DNA of 64,000 nucleotides from Streptomyces fradiae ATCC 10745 = DSM 40063. GTDB lineage: Bacteria; Actinomycetota; Actinomycetes; Streptomycetales; Streptomycetaceae. Numbering within the stretch: the stretch's first letter is position 1; each line of letters opens with the position of its first letter. Shown one piece after another: positions 38,959-45,894 of the stretch. The stretch covers positions 1,846,501-1,910,500 of the forward strand of contig NZ_CP023696.1 of NCBI RefSeq assembly GCF_008704425.1. Reading direction: 5' to 3'. Both the position numbers and the translations under genes were made by a program. Under the pieces are notes generated by a model, which worked only from the letters and a program-made list of their open reading frames with translations, was not told where the DNA came from and ran no database searches.

Positions 38959-39222
38959 TCAGGCGGCGCGCTTGCGCGTCATCCGCTCGCGGCGGTGCGG
39001 CCGGTGCGAGGTGCCGGCGACGATGTCGCGGATGTGCTGGGCGCTCCAGCGCGGGAACCGGCCGACGTACGTGTGCTGGATGCGGTCGGCCGCGGCGGCG
39101 CGCTTGAGCCAGTTCGCCGACATGCCGGTGTACAGGGCGGCCTCGTCGGCCGTGTACAGGCAGTCGTCCCGCAGGGGCGGCAGGTCACTCTTCTGCCTGA
39201 TGCCGATGACGGCAGTCGTCAC
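38959..39222 (-). CDS. Small HTH protein, excisionase-like
   Basis: 87 aa from GTG 39222, with AAGGAGGAG just upstream inside the Cro-like gene (GTGA overlap). LYTADEAALYTGMSANWLKRA and HTYVGRFPRWSAQHIRDIV form the winged helix-turn-helix of excisionase or MerR-like proteins, with a basic tail. As the second gene after the lytic promoter it is a good candidate for the excisionase or an early regulator. Confidence 0.65.
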   Translation of the reverse strand: MTTAVIGIRQKSDLPPLRDDCLYTADEAALYTGMSANWLKRAAAADRIQHTYVGRFPRWSAQHIRDIVAGTSHRPHRRERMTRKRAA

Positions 39223-39422
39223 AGCTCCTCCTTGTTTATGGCTTCGGGCGGCACATCGAGGGCGCGGGCGATGAGGAGCACCGTTTCCGGCGATCCGCCG
39301 CGCTCTCCGCGTTCGAGTCGAGAGAGATAGCCCCTGCTCAGGCCGGTCTTCTCTTCCAGTTCGCGCAGGCCACAGCGTTTGGCCGTTCTCAGAGCCCGGA
39401 TCGCAACTCCGTTGGGCTTCAT
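39219..39422 (-). CDS. Cro-like XRE regulator
   Basis: 67 aa. An XRE helix-turn-helix fills the chain: IRALRTAKRCGLRELEEKTGLSRGYLSRLERGE (residues 8-40), then SPETVLLIARALDVPPEAI. It is divergent from the larger XRE gene at 39622. Short length and position as first gene of the leftward unit fit a Cro role. Confidence 0.78.
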   Translation of the reverse strand: MKPNGVAIRALRTAKRCGLRELEEKTGLSRGYLSRLERGERGGSPETVLLIARALDVPPEAINKEEL

Positions 39423-39430
39423 CCCTGCTT

Positions 39431-39459
39431 ACGTTAGACATTCCTTTGACATTGCGCAA
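39431..39459 (-). promoter_or_regulatory. Leftward (lytic) promoter candidate
   Basis: On the minus strand TTGCGC (39459-39454) and TAACGT (39436-39431) are 17 bp apart. The -10 box ends 8 nt before the Cro-like ATG, so its mRNA would be leaderless or nearly so. GACATT repeats at about 39436-39453 overlap it as possible operator half sites. Confidence 0.55.
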
Positions 39460-39479
39460 CACCTGAGCTGACTTAGGCG

Positions 39480-39585
39480 ACATCGAATCGACTTTGGTTC
39501 GACTGGACGGGCGCGAACGGACGCGAAACGGCGCAACGGGCAACCACGTGATGGCGTCAGGCGCTCAAAAGCGCTGGTGCGAGGC
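39480..39585. promoter_or_regulatory. Divergent immunity region with operator-like repeats
   Basis: Between the two XRE genes. It holds two TCGACT half sites around ttgg, three degenerate GCGAAACG-like repeats near 39510-39540, and the inverted repeat GCGCT-CAAA-AGCGC at 39561-39574. These are candidate operators for the repressor and Cro-like protein. Confidence 0.45.
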
Positions 39586-39614
39586 TTGAACCGCACGCGC
39601 AGGGTTGCCTAAAC
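39586..39614 (+). promoter_or_regulatory. Repressor promoter candidate
   Basis: TTGAAC (39586-39591) and CTAAAC (39609-39614), 17 bp apart. A start about 7 nt later would coincide with the ATG at 39622, giving a leaderless transcript, as for lambda cI from its maintenance promoter. Confidence 0.5.
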
Positions 39615-39621
39615 GTGCGGC

Positions 39622-40116
39622 ATGATGTGTCCCATGAATCGGGACTGGGCGCGGCTGGGGCGCGCCATCAAGGCGAGGCGGGAGCAACTGGGACTGACCA
39701 CCCAGCAGGCACTCGCTGACGCTGCGGGCGTCACCAGACAGACCGTGCAATCACTGGAGTCCGGTAAGCCGCGCTCCCGCATGCCGGCGACAGTTGCGGC
39801 TGTGGAGAAGGCCCTCCAGTGGGACCCTGGCGAAGCGTCCCGCATCCTCACCGAGCCGAGCAGCCCGGTGGAGAAGTACGCCGAGGGGATGCCCTCGCGC
39901 GTGCGCCGAGAGCTGTCGGATGGCGAGGTCGTCGACACGGAGGTGCTGGACCTAGGCATCCCGGGGTCCGGGTCGCGCCTGGTGGTCGTGTTCAAGCGGG
40001 ACTCGCCCGCAGGAGACATGGACCCGGCGGAGCTTCAGCGGCAGGTGGAGGAGTGGACCCGCATCCAGCGCGCCATGCGGCACCTGGCCGCCCAACCTGA
40101 CGACGATTCACGTTGA
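39622..40116 (+). CDS. Phage repressor, XRE family (CI-like)
   Basis: 164 aa from ATG 39622, or 160 aa from ATG 39634 (MNRDWARLGRAIKARREQLG). Residues about 10-65 form the XRE domain: IKARREQLGLTTQQALADA, VTRQTVQSLESGKPRSR, VEKALQWDPGEASRIL. The C-terminal part (residues 90-150) is a charged oligomerisation-type segment with DTEVLDLGIPGSGSRLVVVF and ELQRQVEEWTRIQRAMRHL. No Ser/Lys self-cleavage domain is visible, so induction may not use RecA-type cleavage. Opposite to the Cro-like gene, it most likely keeps lysogeny. Confidence 0.75.
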   Translation: MMCPMNRDWARLGRAIKARREQLGLTTQQALADAAGVTRQTVQSLESGKPRSRMPATVAAVEKALQWDPGEASRILTEPSSPVEKYAEGMPSRVRRELSDGEVVDTEVLDLGIPGSGSRLVVVFKRDSPAGDMDPAELQRQVEEWTRIQRAMRHLAAQPDDDSR

Positions 40117-40160
40117 TCGGCGCTAGTTGAAGGCTGTCCGAAGACTTTCACGGCGTGCCC

Positions 40161-40216
40161 CTGTGTGACACAGTGATCACTCAACCGCGAGGGGGGCTAA
40201 CCGCGTAGGGGTTGAG
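40161..40216. promoter_or_regulatory. Operator-like repeats upstream of the integrase unit
   Basis: CTGTGTGACACAG (40161-40173) is a perfect inverted repeat, followed directly by GTGATCAC (40173-40180). CTCAACC (40180-40186) pairs with GGTTGAG (40210-40216), with a direct repeat of AACCGCG inside. They precede the 61-aa gene and the integrase and may control both. Confidence 0.45.
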
Positions 40217-40224
40217 GGGGCCGC

Positions 40225-40410
40225 ATGCTGGTCCGCGTCATCAGGATGCCCAGGCTGCCTGCCGGGACGTCCGCGATTCTCGATGTCCAGTCAAGCCCGC
40301 CTGTTCTCTGGCTACAGGAGGACGAGTTCCCTGCCAATGCCACACAGGCGGTGAAGAGCAAACTCGAAGCGCTGCTCAACGACGACGATGACGCCAGCGA
40401 GCAGCGCTAG
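40225..40410 (+). CDS. 61-aa protein upstream of the integrase
   Basis: Starts ATG 40225 with AGGGGG just upstream. MLVRVIRMPRLPAGTSAILD, PPVLWLQEDEFPANATQAV and an acidic end (NDDDDASEQR). It lies 27 nt before the integrase gene in the same direction, where directionality or accessory genes are common, but it lacks a clear HTH. Function unknown. Confidence 0.5.
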   Translation: MLVRVIRMPRLPAGTSAILDVQSSPPVLWLQEDEFPANATQAVKSKLEALLNDDDDASEQR

Positions 40411-40437
40411 GCCCCGCACCTGAGCACTGGAGGTGCC

Positions 40438-41796
40438 ATGGCATACGCAGAGAAGCGCGGCACGGGCAAGAACCCCTGGCGCGCCCGTTACAAGAAGCCC
40501 GACGGCAGCCTCGGCAGCGAGCCGGGCTTCCGCACCAAGAGGGCAGCTGAGGAGTGGGGAGAGGACCAGGAAGCCGCCATCAGGGCCGGCCGCTGGCGCG
40601 ACCCGGACAAGGCCCGTACCCTGTTGAAGGACTTCGTGCCGATCTTCATGGAGGCACAGAAGGTTGCGCCATCCACGGTGATCAAGCGCAAACGTCTGCT
40701 CACCCGGCATCTGCTGCCTGCCTTCGGAGACACCCCGCTCTGCGAGATCAACGTCTTCACCGCGCGCGCCTGGGGCAACAAGCAGACATGCTCGCCGGTG
40801 ACGGTGGGACACGCCCTCACCTTGTTGAGCATGATTCTCACCGCAGCAGCTGACGCGGAGTACCTCCTCGCGAACCCGATGTACGGCCGACGGCGCCAGT
40901 CGACGGACCGGGCCGTACACGACGCGACGCAGCGGCAGGGCGCCGTCGAGCATCATGACGAGGACGAAGAGGTATGGGCCCAGCCTGACCAGGCGTATCG
41001 GCTGTACAAGCGACTCGGCGGCGTTCAGGGGCTCATGGTGCTCTCCGACTGCTACCTGGGCCTGCGGTGGGGTGAGCTGGCCGGGCTGCACCGACGGCTG
41101 GCGCTCATCCCGAAGACCGAGATGCTCGACGGCGAGCCGTGGGAGCGGTGGTGCCTGCGCATCGACGCGCGGGTGGGCGCCCTGCACGAGGTGGAGTTCG
41201 AGCTGTCACCCGAGGAGCTGATCGAGTGGCACCGCGCCGAGGACGCCCGGCTGGAAGCGTGCCGGGAGAAGGGTTGGAAGGCCAACCGGCGCAAGGAGCC
41301 CAAGCACCAGGTGCGGCTGTACCTCGGGCCGCCGAAGAACCGCACCAGCGCCCGTGACGTCGACCTGCCGCCGTTCCTGGTCGATCTGTGGCGGGCTCAC
41401 CTGGAGTCGTGGCCGCACCCCTACCCGTTCTCCACGCCGAGCGGGGAGTGGTGGCGGCGGGGGAACTTCGGGAAGGGGCTGCGGGCCGCGGCGGACGGGC
41501 GGGACGCGATTCCGCGCAAGCGGGGCTTCGCCGGCCGGGAGGAGTGGAAGCCGATCTTGACCGGCTTCACGATGCGGGGGGCTCGGCACACGCACGACAC
41601 GTGGATGAAGGAGGACCGCGTCGACCGGGCTCTGAGGTTCGAGACTATGGGGTGGGCCGTGCGGGGAGACATCGAGGGGACGTATGAGCACGTGACGCCT
41701 GCGATGCGGAAGCACCGCCTGGACGCGCTGGAGGCGCGGTGGCGCCGCGGGGTCGAGCTGGCGGCTCGGGCGGAGGAAGCCCCTTCGGGAAGTTGA
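40438..41796 (+). CDS. int: Tyrosine-recombinase integrase
   Basis: 452 aa from ATG 40438 with GGAGGT 4 nt upstream. The arm and core-binding regions occupy about 1-180 (TKRAAEEWGEDQEAAIRAGRW; STVIKRKRLLTRHLLPAFGD). The catalytic domain shows the first Arg in GLRWGELAG, the second box as MRGARHTHDTWM (the usual HxxR has Arg in the His place), and the nucleophile Tyr in GTYEHVT. A long insert (about 240-290) separates the boxes. It ends 57 nt from the 3' end of tRNA-Val, its likely target. Confidence 0.93.
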   Translation: MAYAEKRGTGKNPWRARYKKPDGSLGSEPGFRTKRAAEEWGEDQEAAIRAGRWRDPDKARTLLKDFVPIFMEAQKVAPSTVIKRKRLLTRHLLPAFGDTPLCEINVFTARAWGNKQTCSPVTVGHALTLLSMILTAAADAEYLLANPMYGRRRQSTDRAVHDATQRQGAVEHHDEDEEVWAQPDQAYRLYKRLGGVQGLMVLSDCYLGLRWGELAGLHRRLALIPKTEMLDGEPWERWCLRIDARVGALHEVEFELSPEELIEWHRAEDARLEACREKGWKANRRKEPKHQVRLYLGPPKNRTSARDVDLPPFLVDLWRAHLESWPHPYPFSTPSGEWWRRGNFGKGLRAAADGRDAIPRKRGFAGREEWKPILTGFTMRGARHTHDTWMKEDRVDRALRFETMGWAVRGDIEGTYEHVTPAMRKHRLDALEARWRRGVELAARAEEAPSGS

Positions 41797-41824
41797 TCTC
41801 CCATTCTGCTCCCATTCGACGCCG

Positions 41825-41848
41825 AAGGCCCCCCGGTTGGGGGGCCTT
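41825..41848 (+). terminator. Intrinsic terminator of the integrase gene
   Basis: AAGGCCCCCC and GGGGGGCCTT form a perfect 10-bp stem with a GGTT loop and run into TTTT. It lies between the convergent integrase and tRNA genes. Confidence 0.88.
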
Positions 41849-41853
41849 TTGGC

Positions 41854-41928
41854 TGGTGGGCGCGGACGGTTTCGAACCGCCGACATCTGCTTTGTAAGAG
41901 CAGCGCTCTACCCCTGAGCTACGCACCC
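41854..41928 (-). tRNA. tRNA-Val(TAC), probable attachment site
   Basis: 75 nt including encoded CCA. The acceptor stem GGGTGCG pairs with CGCGCCC (one G-U). The anticodon arm CTGCT-CTTACAA-AGCAG gives anticodon TAC, and the T arm contains GGTTCGAAACC. The 3' end faces the integrase, so the att core probably lies in the 3' half and is restored on integration. Confidence 0.93.
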
Positions 41929-42099
41929 GTGGAGTGAGCCAACAGCGTACATGGCTTTCCGGTGGGGTTCGCAAACCGTTGCGGGGGTTAGCCCCACCCC
42001 CGGCGGGGTGGGTCGCCGGATCGCCCCGCGGGGGCGGGGGTACGTAGCGTGAGCGGGTCGCAGGGGTTCTGCACGTGGTTCCGTACCGGGGGAAAGCTC

Positions 42100-42873
42100 G
42101 TGGTCGCTCAGGATGTCCGTCGCCGTACCGTCCGTTCCGTCGCCGTGGTGGCGGCCGTGGTGCTGGGGGCCGGCGGGTGCGGGAGCGCCGACGCGGCGCG
42201 GGCGCCGCAGGAGCGGAAGGTGTTCCCGTTCGACGGTGACGTGCTGACCGTCGACTCCGGGGACAGCGACGTCGTGCTCGTCCCCGCCGACGTGGAGGAC
42301 GTGGAGGTGACCCGCCGGGTCGACGGGTGGGTGGTGCTGGGCAGCGGGCCCGAGGCCCGGTGGCGGATGGAGGGCGGCACCCTCACCCTCGACGTGGTGT
42401 GCGACGCCGTCGTGCAGAACTGCGAGGCCATCCACGAGGTGCGCGTCCCGCGGGGCGTCGGCGTATCCCTGCGGGGCGACAGCGGCGACGTGTCGGCGAG
42501 CGGCTTCGCCTCGGCGCTGACGGTGCGCACCGACAACGGCGACGTCACGGTGTCGGGCGCCCGCGGCCCGCTCGACCTCGCCACCGACAACGGCACCCTG
42601 CGCGTCGACGGCGCCACCTCCGCGAAGGTCGCCGCCCGCAGCGAGAACGGCGACATCCGCCTCGGCCTGCGCGGCGCCCCCGCGAAGGTGGAGGGGCGCA
42701 GCTCCAACGGGACCGTCGTGGTCGAGGTGCCCGCCGCGGCCGGGCCCTACGCCGTGGACGCGGGCTCCGACAACGGCACCGTCACCACCGACGTGCCCCG
42801 CGAGGAGGGCAGCCCCCGCTCGATCACCGCGCACAGCGAGAACGGCGACGTGACGGTACGCACCGCGAACTGA
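42100..42873 (+). CDS. Lipoprotein with DUF4097-type beta-helix
   Basis: 257 aa from GTG 42100 with a GGGGGA site upstream; an earlier GTG at 42049 is possible. A basic n-region (DVRRRTVRSVA), a hydrophobic stretch and VLGAGGC form a lipoprotein signal with Cys at about 27. The mature part repeats an [D/S/E]NG[D/T]V-type turn about every 18-20 residues (DNGDVTVSG, DNGTLRVDG, ENGDIRLGL, SNGTVVVEV, DNGTVTTDV, ENGDVTVRT), as in the DUF4097 beta-helix. Anchored on the outer face of the membrane; role unknown. Confidence 0.78.
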   Translation: MVAQDVRRRTVRSVAVVAAVVLGAGGCGSADAARAPQERKVFPFDGDVLTVDSGDSDVVLVPADVEDVEVTRRVDGWVVLGSGPEARWRMEGGTLTLDVVCDAVVQNCEAIHEVRVPRGVGVSLRGDSGDVSASGFASALTVRTDNGDVTVSGARGPLDLATDNGTLRVDGATSAKVAARSENGDIRLGLRGAPAKVEGRSSNGTVVVEVPAAAGPYAVDAGSDNGTVTTDVPREEGSPRSITAHSENGDVTVRTAN

Positions 42874-42953
42874 TCCGCTCTCCCGTTCGTCCTACCTGGT
42901 GGAAGAATGAACCGGGCCAGCTCGGACACGGACGGACGCAGCGGGGAGCGGAT

Positions 42954-44339
42954 GTGACGGGGACACGCGGCGCACGGTGGCGGGACGCGGCGGACGTGCT
43001 GGCCCTGGTGCTGCTTCCGCTGCCCCTCCTCGCCGCCGCCCGCGCCGGGCTGCTCGCCAACGCGGGCGCCTTCGCCGGCGGCGGGTCCGGGGGCGGGGCG
43101 CGCCGCTGGTTCGGCGGCGGGCGGGCCGAGAGCCAGCGTGCCGAGGCGCAGGCCGCGAAGGACGCCGCGGCGGCCGCGTTCTACGACCTGGACACGGCCC
43201 AGCGGGGCCTGCGGATCTCCATGGAGACGATCGCCGCCGTCGACAGCTCGCCCGACGCCGCCCGCGCCGCCGAGGCGTTCACCGCCCTGGGGCGGCGCAT
43301 CGACGAGGTCAGCCACACGTACATCGAGGCGGTCGACCGCTACGACCTGGACCGCGTCGACCTGGACGCCGCGACGGCGTCCGGCGCCCGCACGGAGCTG
43401 ACCCGCGCCAAGGACGAGCTCGTCCGGGTCCGCGGCGAGCTGGACCGGTTCGAGCAGGGGCTCGGACCCCTGCTGGCCACCGCAGAGTCGCAGCTCGCCC
43501 GCCTCGCCCCGGCCGTCGAGCGGGCCAGGGCCGCCCTGCTCGCGGCGAGCCGGGCGCTGGACGCCGTACGGGACACGGGACTGCGCGCCGACGACCTGGC
43601 CGCGCGGCTCGCCGCCCTCGCGCCCGAGCTGACCCGGCTCAACGAGGGCGCCGGGCGGCACGGCGTGCCCCAGACCCTCCAGCGGGCCGACCGGGTGCTG
43701 CGCGAGGCGGAGGCCGTACGGGCGGAGGCGGAGCGGCTGCCGGAGCGGGCCGCCGAGACCGACCGGCGCCTGGTGTCCCTCCGTACGCGCGCGCAGGCCC
43801 TCGCCAACCGGGCCGCGTCGGTGGAGCCGGTGCTGAGCGAACTGCGGCGCCGGTTCAGCGCGGCGTGCTGGCAGGACCTCCAGCCGGTGCCCGCGCGGGC
43901 GGAGCGGGACGTGCGGCGCGCCGAGGAGAAGCTGGCGGAGGCGGGCCGGGCGCGGGAGGAGCAGCGGTGGGCGGACGCGACGGCGCTGCTGGGCACCGTG
44001 CGGGCGCTGCTGAACGCCACGGACGAGGCGGTGTCGGCCGCCGGGGACCGGCTCCGGCGGCTGGACGCCGTGTCGAAGGACCCGCAGCGGGAGATCGACC
44101 GCACGCGCTTCACCATCCGGGACGCGCAGCGGCTCGCCATGGACGGCCGCCACACGCCGGACCCCCGGCACGCCGGGCCCCTCGACGAGGCGGTGGCCCG
44201 CCTGGAGCGGGCGGTCGGCGGCCTGGAGGGGCGGCACCCGGACTACTGGCACTTCCTGGCGGAGACCGAGGCGGTGCGCGCGTCGGTCGGGCGGGTGGTG
44301 GAGCGGATCCGTGAGGAGCGGGGCGGGGGCGCGCGGTAG
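42954..44339 (+). CDS. Membrane-anchored coiled-coil protein
   Basis: 461 aa from GTG 42954 with GGGAG upstream. One membrane segment near residues 10-35 (VLALVLLPLPLLAAARAGLLA), then a Gly-rich linker and a very long helical region with heptad-like Ala/Arg/Glu repeats to the end (RTELTRAKDELVRVRGELDRF and similar). It resembles septation-ring or EzrA-like membrane coiled coils only in layout. It starts 80 nt after the lipoprotein gene and may be co-transcribed. Function unknown. Confidence 0.6.
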   Translation: MTGTRGARWRDAADVLALVLLPLPLLAAARAGLLANAGAFAGGGSGGGARRWFGGGRAESQRAEAQAAKDAAAAAFYDLDTAQRGLRISMETIAAVDSSPDAARAAEAFTALGRRIDEVSHTYIEAVDRYDLDRVDLDAATASGARTELTRAKDELVRVRGELDRFEQGLGPLLATAESQLARLAPAVERARAALLAASRALDAVRDTGLRADDLAARLAALAPELTRLNEGAGRHGVPQTLQRADRVLREAEAVRAEAERLPERAAETDRRLVSLRTRAQALANRAASVEPVLSELRRRFSAACWQDLQPVPARAERDVRRAEEKLAEAGRAREEQRWADATALLGTVRALLNATDEAVSAAGDRLRRLDAVSKDPQREIDRTRFTIRDAQRLAMDGRHTPDPRHAGPLDEAVARLERAVGGLEGRHPDYWHFLAETEAVRASVGRVVERIREERGGGAR

Positions 44340-44553
44340 GGGGCGGGTGAGGAGGTGTGTGGCAGGGGGCGGGTGAGGTGTGCGGTAGGGGTGGATGCGC
44401 TTGCGGGTGCGGCGGCCCCTGACCTCCGGGCCCTGGGTGGGTGGGCAGGGGCGTGCCGGGCGGGAGGGTGCGGGGGCGGGACGTGCTCTGGGTGTGTGGG
44501 CGGGTTCCCGGTATGCGGGGGACGGGGTGCGCGGCGGTCGTTAACCTGTGCGT

Positions 44554-44769
44554 ATGCCTCGCTACGAGTACCGCTGCCGCACCTGCGGCGACACGTTCGA
44601 ACTGAGCCGTCCCATGGCGGAGTCCTCCGCCCCCGCCGCCTGCCCCGCCGGGCACGACGACACCGTGAAGCTGCTGTCGGCCGTCGCGGTCGGCGGCGCC
44701 GCGTCGGCGGCCCCGGCCGCGCCCGCCGGTGGTGGCGGCGGGTGCTGCGGGGGCGGCTGCTGCGGCTGA
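44554..44769 (+). CDS. FmdB-family zinc-ribbon protein
   Basis: 71 aa. MPRYEYRCRTCGDTFELSRPM is the FmdB signature; ACPAGHDD supplies the remaining zinc ligands. The end is Gly/Cys-rich (GGGGGCCGGGCCG), as often in Streptomyces homologues. A small regulatory-type zinc ribbon, widely conserved with unclear role. Confidence 0.88.
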   Translation: MPRYEYRCRTCGDTFELSRPMAESSAPAACPAGHDDTVKLLSAVAVGGAASAAPAAPAGGGGGCCGGGCCG

Positions 44770-45069
44770 CGAGCCCTGCGGCGGTGCTGCTCACCGGGCC
44801 CGGGGCCCGGCTCCCCTCCGAGCCGGGCGCCTGGGCGTACCGGGCCGCCTGGCCGCGCCGGGAGCCTTGCCGCGCCAGGAGCCTTGCGGCGTCGGGGCCT
44901 TCTCCGGCCGGGGGCCGGCCGGAGCGCGGGAGCCCCGCTGCGGGAGCGGGCCGAGGCTGCTCGGCGCCCACCCACCGGCTCCCGGCCCGGCCCCGGCAGG
45001 ACGGCGTGGGCCGGGGCGCCCACCCCAGGTGACCGTGGCCGGTCCGGATGGCCGCAGCCGGGCCGGGGC
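44770..45069. other. Gene-free gap between convergent genes
   Basis: 300 GC-rich bases between FmdB and the HAD gene. Short direct repeats of ggagccttgc occur near 44,860-44,895. No convincing gene is seen, and no clear terminator, though many GC-rich stems are possible. Confidence 0.5.
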
Positions 45070-45894
45070 CTACGCCTCCGCCGCGCCCGCCGCGGCCAGG
45101 AAGCGGCGCAGGATCTCCTCCCCCGCCGCGACGCCCCGGTGCGCGAGCACCTCGACGTTGGCCGCGCGCCAGTCCGTGTCCGCCAGCTCGCCGTGCCCCG
45201 GCCGCCACGCCCGGTCGGCGGCGAGCAGCAGGTCCGCGTCGAGCAGCGAGTCGCCCGCCGCGAGGACGGTGCGGGCGCCGGTGCGGCGCGCCACCTCCCG
45301 TACCGCGGCGCTCTTGGTGAGCGGCCTGGGCACCGCGTACACCTTGCGGCCCTGCAGGGACACCGTCCAGCCGCGTGCCCCGGCCCAGTCGGCCAGCTCC
45401 TCGACCCAGCCGTCCGGCAGCAGGGCCCGCTCCACCACCAGGTACGCGAAGAGGTCCTCGGCGACCCGCTCCTTCAGCAGCCACGCCGGGTCGGCCGCCG
45501 CCAGCAGGTGCGCCCGCACCTCGTCCAGCGAGGCGCACTCGTCGGCGAGGCGCGCCCCGACGGCCGCCCGCCAGGCCGGGTCGGACTCGCCGTCGACCAG
45601 CAGGTGGCCGCCGTTGGCGCAGATCGCGTACCGGGGCGGCGGGCACGGCAGCCGGACGCGCCGGTACTGCTCGCGCGTCCGGGTGGTGACCGGCATGAAC
45701 GCCGCCGTGCCGGCCAGCCGGCCGAGCAGTCCCGCGGCCGCCTCGGTGACGTACGAGAGCGGTTTCCCCCCGTACACCTCCACGCACAGCAGGCGCGGCG
45801 CCTGCGCGTCCGGGACGGTCAGCGCGAGCGCGGCCGACGAGTAGATGAGCGTGCGGTCCAGGTCGCTGGCGACCAGCACGGGCCGGGCCGTCAC
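45070..45894 (-). CDS. HAD-family phosphatase of the ter-linked pathway
   Basis: 274 aa from GTG 45894, overlapping the previous stop (GTGA). Motif I is VASDLDRTLIYSS with nucleophile Asp; motif II is near MPVTTRTREQY; Lys at LTKSAAV; motif IV is AAGDSLLDADLLL. This size and cap arrangement match the HAD hydrolases encoded beside the phosphoribosyltransferase of bacterial ter loci. It probably removes a phosphate from the nucleoside-like product. Last gene of the leftward operon. Confidence 0.85.
   Translation of the reverse strand: MTARPVLVASDLDRTLIYSSAALALTVPDAQAPRLLCVEVYGGKPLSYVTEAAAGLLGRLAGTAAFMPVTTRTREQYRRVRLPCPPPRYAICANGGHLLVDGESDPAWRAAVGARLADECASLDEVRAHLLAAADPAWLLKERVAEDLFAYLVVERALLPDGWVEELADWAGARGWTVSLQGRKVYAVPRPLTKSAAVREVARRTGARTVLAAGDSLLDADLLLAADRAWRPGHGELADTDWRAANVEVLAHRGVAAGEEILRRFLAAAGAAEA

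Larger units (their letters stand above)
1..41853. mobile_element. Integrated temperate siphophage (left end outside window)
   Basis: A complete early region and virion module of a tailed phage runs from the window's left edge to an integrase gene that abuts tRNA-Val. Recognisable parts are the integrase, an XRE switch, a RecT-type recombinase, an O-like initiator with iterons, terminase, an HK97 capsid, and tail genes with tape measure. No structural gene looks broken, so the prophage could be functional. No lysis cassette is visible and the distal attachment site is not in the window, so the element continues to the left. Its right boundary is inferred to fall at the 3' end of the tRNA gene. 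Confidence 0.93.

Noticed and set aside
39622..40116. Antitoxin of a toxin-antitoxin pair
   Set aside because: The XRE protein is divergent from a Cro-like gene in a typical phage switch; no toxin partner is adjacent.
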